Positions 1 through 4,990 of a stretch of 6,243 nt of DNA are shown here, piece by piece (position 1 is the first letter of the stretch; each line of letters starts with the position of its first letter). Under the pieces are notes generated by a model, which did no database searches, was not told the origin of the DNA, and saw nothing but the letters and a program-made list of their open reading frames with translations. A program made the translations under genes and the position numbers. This stretch comes from Nitrospinota bacterium. Lineage in GTDB: Bacteria > Nitrospirota > Nitrospiria > Nitrospirales > UBA8639. The stretch is from assembly GCA_022561525.1 (NCBI GenBank), contig JADFRB010000130.1, positions 1 through 6,243 of the forward strand, read 5' to 3'.

Positions 1-1
1 T

Positions 2-463
2 CAGGTTGAATCACTGGCGGTTGACAACTACGGCGATATTGCGGTTGGAAAAATTCTCAACTACGAGCCCCCAGCAGGCCAACAATATCCTACGTTCACG
101 CAGCTAGGCGACGACGAGGTGCCGTCTGGTAGGTCGCTGTGCATTCTGGGACACGCATTCCATCAATTTACAACAGTCTGGGACGATGAGTCAGATAGCT
201 TCAAGATCCCGCCAGCAGCACTGCCAATTCCTCGTTTTCCCATGGAATGTATGTTGACGCGCGGAATAATCGCACAAATTCAAGACGAAGATAGTTCTAC
301 CGTACATGAGCGCAAATTTATAGAATTGTCGTCACCAGGACTTCGAGGACAAAGTGGCGGACCTGTATTTGACGTAAACGCGAAAATAATGGGACTGCAA
401 TCACAGACGATCAGTCACGAGATGGGGTTTAATACCAAGGAGAAACAGTGGGTCAAAAAGTAA
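2..463 (+). CDS. Trypsin-like serine protease, 5'-partial and probably 3'-truncated
   Basis: The frame is open from the first full codon at base 2, so the start and the catalytic His lie outside the window. Two landmarks of the trypsin-like (S1/Trypsin_2) fold are visible. [11 protein letters not shown] near the left edge carries the expected catalytic Asp in a D-[IL]-A-V context. [12 protein letters not shown] (codons at about 340-373) is the GxSGGP nucleophile motif with its Ser. The next strand, KIMGLQSQT, also fits. Family members usually run on for several tens of residues after this strand, but here the frame ends soon after in [11 protein letters not shown]. The codons of that tail coincide with the RBS and first codons of the rpsC-like fragment. 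I infer that the C-terminus is lost at a junction around 430-448. The substrate is unknown. Proteases of this type often act as stand-alone or accessory-region proteins. Confidence 0.75.
   Translation, partial: QVESLAVDNYGDIAVGKILNYEPPAGQQYPTFTQLGDDEVPSGRSLCILGHAFHQFTTVWDDESDSFKIPPAALPIPRFPMECMLTRGIIAQIQDEDSSTVHERKFIELSSPGLRGQSGGPVFDVNAKIMGLQSQTISHEMGFNTKEKQWVKK
437..442 (+). promoter_or_regulatory. Ribosome binding site for the S3-M23 fusion frame
   Basis: AAGGAG lies five bases before the GTG at 448. It is a near-consensus Shine-Dalgarno site and fixes the start of the S3-like frame inside the end of the protease gene. It is probably the native RBS of the rpsC gene from which the fragment derives, which would place the left junction at or just upstream of it. 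Confidence 0.6.
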
Positions 464-564
464 ATCCGATCGGGTTCAGGCTCAGCCTCACGAAAAACTG
501 GACCAGCAAATGGTATGCGGACCACCGCACCTATGCCGACCAGCTTGAAGAGGATTTCAGGGTT
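448..564 (+). pseudogene. rpsC: 5' fragment of a ribosomal protein S3 gene
   Basis: About 39 codons match the start of S3: [10 protein letters not shown], then a K-x-W-x-SKWYAD block, then a D-x-L-x-EDF-R-V block. They include the normal RBS-to-start arrangement. The rest of S3 (about 170-200 more residues with the KH domain) is absent, and no neighbouring S10/spc operon genes (rplV, rplP, rpmC) are visible. The right edge lies around 553-567. There DFRV could belong to either parent, because S3 often has EDF/LKVR here and the M23 protein could read FRVQHL, so a short shared stretch may mark the crossover. Confidence 0.7.
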
Positions 565-1092
565 CAGCATTTGAAGCTGCCCAAGAAGATGGTTGATCTC
601 GATAGTAAGACCTTGGCCCGAGTCAGAAAGGAATCAAAGCTTCTTCATCACGCGTTTGAAAGTGTCCTGCCGGAGCCGCTGTGGAAAAGTCAGTTTATCG
701 AACCGGTTCAAGGACGAGTCTCAGGCAGGTTTGGCAGTCGTCGAGTGATTAACGGGCAACACAAAAGGCCACATAGCGGGGAAGACATCGCCGCGCCGAA
801 AGGTACGCCTGTGGTGGCTATGAATACCGGCATGGTTCGCTTAACCATGGATCATTTTTTTACCGGGAAAGGCGTCATTCTCGATCATGGCCTTGGTCTC
901 TTCTCCATGTATTTCCATTTATCTGCGGTCGATGTGACTCAAGGACAACTGGTAGAGAAAGGGCAACCCATTGGGAAAGTCGGCGCGACAGGCCGAGCCA
1001 CTGGCCCGCATCTGCATTGGGGGGTTCGATTAAACGGTTCCCGCATCGATCCCTATTCACTCCTGAAAGTCTCCTTGGACAGCACCTCGTAA
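448..1092 (+). CDS. Chimeric frame: ribosomal protein S3 N-terminus fused to M23 metallopeptidase
   Basis: The 214-residue frame begins with GTG. Residues 1-~38 ([12 protein letters not shown]..., then WTSKWYAD and LEEDF) are the conserved N-terminus of bacterial ribosomal protein S3. From about residue 39 ([14 protein letters not shown]) it reads as an M23/LytM zinc peptidase. H109 and D113 (HSGED) are the HxxxD zinc ligands, H157 lies in YFHLS, and H188-H190 form the HLH motif inside [16 protein letters not shown]. All ligands are present, so the catalytic domain looks intact. By family knowledge such enzymes cleave peptide cross-links of peptidoglycan in the periplasm, or regulate amidases if degenerate. 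This one has no signal peptide or membrane segment. Its normal exported N-terminus is replaced by S3 sequence, and no KH RNA-binding domain follows. It is either an assembly chimera or a real recombination product. The LOG-family gene begins 39 bases after its stop. Confidence 0.8.
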   Translation: MGQKVNPIGFRLSLTKNWTSKWYADHRTYADQLEEDFRVQHLKLPKKMVDLDSKTLARVRKESKLLHHAFESVLPEPLWKSQFIEPVQGRVSGRFGSRRVINGQHKRPHSGEDIAAPKGTPVVAMNTGMVRLTMDHFFTGKGVILDHGLGLFSMYFHLSAVDVTQGQLVEKGQPIGKVGATGRATGPHLHWGVRLNGSRIDPYSLLKVSLDSTS

Positions 1093-1131
1093 CCCTTCAT
1101 TGTTCATCAATTCAAAACAGAAAGTGAACCT

Positions 1132-1671
1132 GTGAAACGCGTCTGTGTCTTTTGTGGGTCGAACAACGGTCTCAAACCCCGGTATCAAGAAGTCGCCCAG
1201 GCGTTGGGAGAAGAACTGGTCCGCCGTAACATGGGATTGGTTTATGGTGGGGGAAACATCGGATTGATGACGGTGTTGGCAGAAACGGTGTTAGCGGGGG
1301 GTGGTGACGTGCAAGGAATCATTCCTGACTTTATGGTGGAACATGGGTTTGCCCGTCAGGATCTATCCGAGCTACACGTCGTGGGATCGATGCATGAACG
1401 CAAGGCTCTCATGGCTGATTTATCGGATGCGTTTATAGCGTTACCTGGCGGGTTTGGCACCCTGGAAGAGTTTTGCGAAATGATTACCCTGCGGCAACTC
1501 CGCATTCACCAGAAACCCTGTGGGTTGTTAAATGTGGACGGGTTTTTCGATGCTCTGTTGACGTTTATTAACCACCAAGTTCAAGAAGGGTTTGTGACTC
1601 TAGACAATCGAAGCCTCATCATAACCTCCGATAATCCAGCAACCCTTCTCGATCTTCTTGAGAAGACATAA
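1132..1671 (+). CDS. LOG-family (TIGR00730) cytokinin-riboside-monophosphate phosphoribohydrolase-like protein
   Basis: The 179-residue protein is complete at about the usual family length. It starts KRVCVFCGSNNG, the Rossmann-like first strand and loop of the family. YGGGNIGLM (38-46) follows, then GIIPDFM (62-68), the HERK helix start (88-91) and the hallmark PGGFGTLEE (105-113). The Arg/Lys of HERK and the Glu pair after GGxGT are the expected active-site residues. The family hydrolyses nucleoside 5'-monophosphates at the N-glycosidic bond, releasing base and ribose 5-phosphate. Many bacterial members act on AMP or cytokinin nucleotides, and the true substrate here is unknown. It is probably cytoplasmic. 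The GTG start is chosen because the protein then begins exactly at the conserved first strand. The purine-rich stretch upstream (AGAAAGTG) gives only a weak RBS. It lies 39 bases after the M23 frame on the same strand and may be co-transcribed with it. Confidence 0.93.
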   Translation: MKRVCVFCGSNNGLKPRYQEVAQALGEELVRRNMGLVYGGGNIGLMTVLAETVLAGGGDVQGIIPDFMVEHGFARQDLSELHVVGSMHERKALMADLSDAFIALPGGFGTLEEFCEMITLRQLRIHQKPCGLLNVDGFFDALLTFINHQVQEGFVTLDNRSLIITSDNPATLLDLLEKT

Positions 1672-1708
1672 CACCAAGAAGCGTAATTCGTGATGTTTAA
1701 AGCGAATT

Positions 1709-1746
1709 GGGTAAAGGGTCATGAAGTCATGAAGGGTTCCTTACCC
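1709..1746. repeat. Imperfect hairpin between convergent genes
   Basis: GGGTAAAGG (1709-1717) pairs with CCTTACCC (1739-1746): eight base pairs with one bulged A and a 21-base loop. The loop contains two copies of the palindrome TCATGA (1719-1724 and 1727-1732). It sits in the 145-bp gap between the converging LOG and lectin-fold genes, where a bidirectional terminator would be expected. No T-tract follows on either strand, so intrinsic termination is not shown. Confidence 0.4.
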
Positions 1747-1816
1747 ATGGCTCATCACCCATTACTTCCCTCTCGTCACGTATTAAGGTGAGCGTGCAAC
1801 CCTGTGGGTGAGGTTG

Positions 1817-2668
1817 TTAATAGGCTGGCGGTCTCGAAAGCGGTCTGCTGGTCAATAGTTCTACTACCCGAAAATTATCAAAAGCGAACACGCCATCGCC
1901 GGTGGTGGCGAGGCCAATATACCCGGTTCCTAAGCTTTGATCTGAAAGGGAAAGAATTATGTGATTATCGAAGAAGATTTCGATCAACTCTTTGCTCAGG
2001 ATTGTGTTGCGTTGGATTCTGAGAAAGTGCCATAGCGTTGGTTGAGGAACCACGACGTGCTCATTGATAAGGGTCGGTTGTCCGTTGAGAACTCGAAAGG
2101 CTTTCACCGTGTTTGTGAATGGATAGATCAAGACCGCATAAAAGTTTTGAACATCTTGAGCCCCAAAAACTATGCCTGCCCCAGAATTCTGGGTCCCAAG
2201 CTTCAATAAAATTCTTACAGAGAAATCTCCGTATTCCATGCGGATATTTTCAGAGATCAAAAGTTGAAAACACGGAGAATGTGAACAACGGGCCGACTGG
2301 AGTAAAGCATGAGTTCGGCTTGGAGCGTTCTCGTGTGTGACAATTTCCCAGGACCCAGGTGGGGCATCTCCCAAAGTTTCCGAAGCAAACCCAGGAGGGA
2401 ATATAGCAGGTGCATGTTTTTCAAACGTCCATTCCTTGAATAGCGGAGGAGTGTGTTTCAAGACTGCTCGAGGGAGTTCCTTGAGCTCACCATTGTCCTC
2501 TGCAGAGGCACTTGAGTTCATTCCGATAAAGATTGTGGGAATGAGGGCCGTTATGAACAAGAAGGTGCTGAACCTCAAATACGTAAAAAATCGAGAAGCC
2601 GAGGATCGATGAGAAAACCGTGTACAACCAGAAGTAGGGGAACAAAAACATTGCATAAAAGACTCCAT
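1817..2668 (-). CDS. Exported concanavalin-A/LamG-fold (DUF1080-like) protein
   Basis: With the ATG at 2668 the protein has 283 residues. The N-terminus is long and basic. A hydrophobic segment follows at about residues 28-49 (FFTYLRFSTFLFITALIPTI), ending in SSASA before ED, so a signal peptide with cleavage near residue 56 is likely. The mature part has the jelly-roll pattern of DUF1080/family-16-like domains. PPGSWEI is followed by MEYGDFSVRILLKL, GAGIVFGAQDVQNFYAVLIY, LWHFLRIQRN, IEIFFDNHIILSLSD and finally GYIGLATTGDGVFAFDNFRV. I see no obvious glycosidase catalytic pair, so carbohydrate or surface binding is as likely as hydrolysis. The frame stays open upstream to 2833, but I prefer 2668 because GAAAGG lies nine bases before it and a candidate promoter overlaps the longer reading. 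The gene is divergent from the TolC-family gene and convergent with the LOG gene. Confidence 0.78.
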   Translation of the reverse strand: MESFMQCFCSPTSGCTRFSHRSSASRFFTYLRFSTFLFITALIPTIFIGMNSSASAEDNGELKELPRAVLKHTPPLFKEWTFEKHAPAIFPPGFASETLGDAPPGSWEIVTHENAPSRTHALLQSARCSHSPCFQLLISENIRMEYGDFSVRILLKLGTQNSGAGIVFGAQDVQNFYAVLIYPFTNTVKAFRVLNGQPTLINEHVVVPQPTLWHFLRIQRNTILSKELIEIFFDNHIILSLSDQSLGTGYIGLATTGDGVFAFDNFRVVELLTSRPLSRPPAY

Positions 2669-2677
2669 CACATTAAA

Positions 2678-2683
2678 CCTTTC
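2678..2683 (-). promoter_or_regulatory. Ribosome binding site of the lectin-fold gene
   Basis: On the minus strand GAAAGG precedes ATG 2668 by nine bases. It decides the start against the 55-codon longer open frame. A GTG directly before the ATG (2671-2669) would be a near-equivalent start. Confidence 0.5.
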
Positions 2684-2700
2684 AAAATATTCTTGTTTGG

Positions 2701-2730
2701 ATGATACGAAGAAAAGAGCAGCCCCTGCAA
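2701..2730 (-). promoter_or_regulatory. Candidate sigma-70-type promoter for the lectin-fold gene
   Basis: On the minus strand TTGCAG (2730-2725) and TATCAT (2706-2701) are separated by 18 bases. The -10 matches consensus at five of six positions and the -35 at only three. Transcription would begin near 2694, giving a leader of about 26 bases that contains the RBS. The rest of the divergent region up to 2931 holds no convincing + strand promoter, only a small AACC-GCT-GGTT inverted repeat at 2858-2868. Confidence 0.35.
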
Positions 2731-2920
2731 GGTGGACACGAGGTGTTTGGAGGTCGTGACCAACAGCCAGATGATGCGTCCAGATAGCAAATACGTTAGG
2801 AAAAACCAGCAGGTTTTGATTGCGAAAGCGCATAACCTTTGATAGCCTACTACCGCAAACCGCTGGTTACCGGATGTATGATCGACTGAGGCCTTCGTTA
2901 AACTGATCGGGAGAGTTAAG

Positions 2921-2946
2921 AAAATCCTAAGATGAAAAATCCTAAG
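2921..2946 (+). repeat. Direct repeat straddling the TolC-family start codon
   Basis: AAAATCCTAAG occurs at 2921-2931 and again at 2936-2946, a 15-base period. The ATG at 2932 lies between the copies. The first copy fills the place where an RBS would be expected, and the only purine-rich element, GGGAGAG (2909-2915), is 16 bases from the ATG. The repeat may be a recent small duplication. Confidence 0.75.
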
Positions 2947-4512
2947 CCAATGTATCGCCACACTGGGATGCTGCTGTTGTTGCTCACAACAGCTATCAGT
3001 CCGACCTTGGCCGCATCGTCCGAGCCGGACACGATGCTATCTTTCGATGTCGAAAGTCTCCTGGATGACGAATCCGTGGTGACGATTTCGCTCAACGAAG
3101 TTGTCCTCCAAGCACTGAAACACAATTTGGATATCATTGTGAGCAAACAGACCCGTGACGTTCGGGTGACAGATATATTGTTCGAACAAGCCAAGTTTGA
3201 TCCCACGGTAGAAATATCCGCTCGGTATGATCGATCGGTTGTGCCATTAAACCGGCCAGTGTTCGGATTGGGGGAAATTACGCAAGGTGGGGAGCCGGAT
3301 AATTTCGATCAAAATGATACGAAGGTAAGTCTTGGCATCACCCAGAAACTGTACTCCGGCGGCACCTATGATATGACCCTGGATACGAATCGCAACTCCG
3401 TCGCGGGTCCGTCATCGTTTTTATTCAATCCCAGTTACACCGCCAACTTCCTGGTCAATTTCACGCAGCCGTTGCTTCGCGACTACGGAGTGAAGGTGAA
3501 TCAAGCCGCCATTCACATCGCGCAAAATTCCGTGCAAGTCGAGCATTACACGTTTGTGAATCAAGTGCTGGATGTCATCCTTCAAGTCGAAGACGCCTAT
3601 TGGGAGTTGGTGTTTGCCCGAGAAAACGAAGAAGTCTTTCGAGCAGCGTTGACTGCGGCCAAAGAAGTGTTGGCTAGCAATCGGGCCAAGGTTGAAGCGG
3701 GGGTCATGGCTGAAGTCGAAGTGTTGCAGGCACAAGTTGGAGTGGCTAATCGGGTTGAACAAATCATCATGGCCCAAAAAACAGTGCGCGATCAAGAAGA
3801 CCAAATTAGGCAACTCATCAGTCCAACCGAAAAGGAATTGCGAAAAACCCTAGCTATGATTCCCTTAGATCGTCCGGTGCAAGAGTATGATGCCACCACG
3901 GTGAACAGTGCCGTGGATGCCGCGTTGCAGCATCGGCCCGAAGTGCTTCAAGCTCAAACAAATATTGAATCAAGCCATCTCAACACCAAATTAGCCAAGA
4001 ACAAATTGCTGCCGCGTTTAGAATTTCAAGGAAGGGTGGGACTCAGGGGGCTAGGCAAAGATGCCAGCGATACGTTAGAGCGAACCACAAGCACGGATTT
4101 TTACAACATAGGCGCGGGGATGGTCTTGAGCTATCCGTTAGGCAATCGGTCTGCCAAAAGTCAGTACCGCCGCAGACAGCTTGAAACCACGCAAGCAAAA
4201 AACACATTACAAAACGTCCGCCGTCAAGTCATCGTGGAGACCAAAGAAGCCGTTCGTCGTGTGCAAACAGATTTCAAACGAATGGCCACCACCCGAATCG
4301 CCCGCAAACTCGCCAATCGCCAACGAGCCGCCGAACAAGAACGCCTGAACTTCGGTCTCAGCACCACCCGGCAAGTGCTCGACTTCCAACGCGATGAAGC
4401 CATTGCCCGCGTCAAAGAACTCCGCGCCATCCTCGATTACAACCAATCCCTTGCCAACCTCCACCGCAGGACAGCCTCGACCCTTGATCAATACAATATC
4501 TCTCTAGAATAA
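2932..4512 (+). CDS. TolC-family outer-membrane efflux protein
   Basis: The protein has 526 residues, a little longer than E. coli TolC. A signal peptide is clear: MKNPKPMYRH, then the hydrophobic GMLLLLLTTAISPTL, with likely cleavage after AA near 28. Two OEP-type repeats follow. The first starts at about residue 51 (ISLNEVVLQALKHNLDI...), with beta segments ending in FTQPLLRDYG and a long helical hairpin around VEDAYWELVFARE. The second starts near AVDAALQHRPEVLQAQ and ends in the typical FGLSTTRQVLDFQRDEAIA...LDYNQSLANLHR. The family forms trimeric outer-membrane channels that join periplasmic adaptors to inner-membrane pumps for export of drugs, metals or proteins. A MacA-like adaptor lies 478 bases downstream on the same strand and is a natural partner. 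The ATG at 2932 gives a proper signal peptide, but its RBS is weak. A second in-frame ATG (2950) would shorten the n-region. Confidence 0.93.
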   Translation: MKNPKPMYRHTGMLLLLLTTAISPTLAASSEPDTMLSFDVESLLDDESVVTISLNEVVLQALKHNLDIIVSKQTRDVRVTDILFEQAKFDPTVEISARYDRSVVPLNRPVFGLGEITQGGEPDNFDQNDTKVSLGITQKLYSGGTYDMTLDTNRNSVAGPSSFLFNPSYTANFLVNFTQPLLRDYGVKVNQAAIHIAQNSVQVEHYTFVNQVLDVILQVEDAYWELVFARENEEVFRAALTAAKEVLASNRAKVEAGVMAEVEVLQAQVGVANRVEQIIMAQKTVRDQEDQIRQLISPTEKELRKTLAMIPLDRPVQEYDATTVNSAVDAALQHRPEVLQAQTNIESSHLNTKLAKNKLLPRLEFQGRVGLRGLGKDASDTLERTTSTDFYNIGAGMVLSYPLGNRSAKSQYRRRQLETTQAKNTLQNVRRQVIVETKEAVRRVQTDFKRMATTRIARKLANRQRAAEQERLNFGLSTTRQVLDFQRDEAIARVKELRAILDYNQSLANLHRRTASTLDQYNISLE

Positions 4513-4524
4513 ATTTTGTGGTAA

Positions 4525-4563
4525 CGTTCTCTATTCCGCTTGGAACGCCCCTGCTTTTTTTTT
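4525..4563 (+). terminator. Weak rho-independent terminator candidate after the TolC-family gene
   Basis: CGTTC (4525-4529) can pair with GAACG (4543-4547). A smaller alternative is TTCC-GCTT-GGAA inside it. A run of nine T follows at 4555-4563. The T-run begins seven bases after the stem, which is farther than in a classic terminator, and the stem is short. Its position 12 bases after the stop codon supports the idea. Confidence 0.4.
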
Positions 4564-4600
4564 ACTGTACTCAGAGCTTGTTCAACTTCACCTCTGACAT

Positions 4601-4660
4601 TTCCCCTTTCCTTTTGTCACTTCCCTTTTCCTTTTGTCACTTCCCTTTTCCTTTTGTCTT
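4601..4660 (+). repeat. Three tandem copies of a 20-bp pyrimidine-rich unit
   Basis: The unit ttcccttttccttttgtcac occupies 4621-4640. The copy at 4601-4620 differs at one base (C for T at unit position 6). The copy at 4641-4660 differs only in its last two bases. The + strand is almost all pyrimidine, so slippage and copy-number variation are likely. Confidence 0.95.
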
Positions 4661-4678
4661 CTCGACCTCCGTTTGACC

Positions 4679-4738
4679 TTTCGACCCCCCATTATCATTT
4701 CGACCCCCCATTGTCATTTCGACCGCAGGGAGAAATCT
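4679..4738 (+). repeat. 19-bp tandem repeat running into an interspersed-repeat-like motif
   Basis: TTTCGACCCCCCATTATCA (4679-4697) is followed by a copy with one change, TTTCGACCCCCCATTGTCA (4698-4716). A third TTTCGACC (4717-4724) then continues as GCAGGGAGAAATCT. From memory, GTCATTTCGACCG(C/A)AGGGAGAAATCT is a sequence found in intergenic positions of many bacterial genomes, where it creates spurious FRPQGEI or HFDRREKS peptides. No inverted second half (AGATTTCTCCC...) is present nearby, so this is at most one arm. Confidence 0.75.
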
Positions 4739-4748
4739 GCTAGAAAAA

Positions 4749-4765
4749 CTCCTGGATGCCAGGAG
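4749..4765. repeat. Perfect 7-bp hairpin
   Basis: CTCCTGG (4749-4755) and CCAGGAG (4759-4765) are exact inverted copies around the three-base loop ATG. The right side runs into GCCTCACC, with no T-tract, so it is not an obvious terminator. It directly follows the AGAAATCT repeat arm and may belong to the same mobile or palindromic repeat. Confidence 0.8.
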
Positions 4766-4974
4766 CCTCACCTCATGAATAAACGCATCTTTTTCAACTA
4801 TCTGCTCTGTAGACGTAGCATCTCACTCGCCTGAACGCTTGGGGGCAGAAGTACTCCCGGCCCTCGTAGCCACTCTTGGGGAAGGAGGTTGGGCGGAGGA
4901 GACTCAGTGCGAACGGACTGCATCCAGTGTGATCCGCACCTCTTTTCATCACCACACCAAAATTCATAATTTTC

Positions 4975-4983
4975 TGGTAGAAT
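4975..4983 (+). promoter_or_regulatory. Candidate extended -10 promoter abutting the adaptor start codon
   Basis: TGGTAGAAT fits the extended -10 form TGnTAtAAT with one mismatch in the hexamer. Initiation six to eight bases downstream would fall at or next to the ATG at 4991, giving a leaderless message, consistent with the lack of any RBS (AATCCCCAAT precedes the ATG). A rival is TTTTCA (4943-4948) with CATAAT (4965-4970), a 16-base spacer, giving a leader of about 14 bases. Confidence 0.35.
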
Positions 4984-4990
4984 CCCCAAT

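Larger units (their letters stand above)
4513..4990. other. Repeat-rich intergenic spacer between efflux genes
   Basis: The 478 bases carry no credible gene. They hold a weak terminator-like hairpin, a pyrimidine-rich block with 20-base and 19-base tandem repeats, a short perfect hairpin and a candidate promoter just before the adaptor gene, each listed separately. Bases 4766-4950 show nothing I can name. Short open frames across the repeats translate to low-complexity Ser/Phe/Pro peptides and are not annotated. The spacer argues against one tight operon. Confidence 0.7.

Noticed and set aside
448..1092. A functional rpsC gene
   Set aside because: Only the first ~38 residues are S3-like; the KH domain and C-terminal part are missing and replaced by a peptidase.
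1653..1666. TCTTCT-TG-AGAAGA inverted repeat as a terminator of the LOG gene
   Set aside because: It lies within the last codons, has a two-base loop and is not followed by a T-tract.
1804..2612. Plus-strand open frames opposite the lectin-fold gene
   Set aside because: They are short, lack RBS and family-like motifs, and lie antisense to a frame with a signal peptide and coherent domain.
2669..2833. Upstream 55-codon extension of the lectin-fold frame
   Set aside because: It would put a non-signal-like stretch before the signal peptide. The good RBS and a promoter candidate lie inside it, just before ATG 2668.
2815..2844. Plus-strand promoter for the TolC-family gene (TTGATT...TTTGAT)
   Set aside because: Both hexamers match consensus at only four of six positions, and similar pairs are expected by chance in this stretch.
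3421..4491. Minus-strand open frames inside the TolC-family gene
   Set aside because: They are antisense shadows of a well-supported coding sequence with no recognisable domain or start signals.
4601..4716. CRISPR array
   Set aside because: The units are directly adjacent with no unique spacers, have 19-20 bp periods, and no cas genes are nearby.
4540..4834. Short plus-strand open frames across the repeat block
   Set aside because: Their peptides simply translate the tandem repeats and the interspersed arm (FRPQGEI, HFDRREKS), a known source of false genes.
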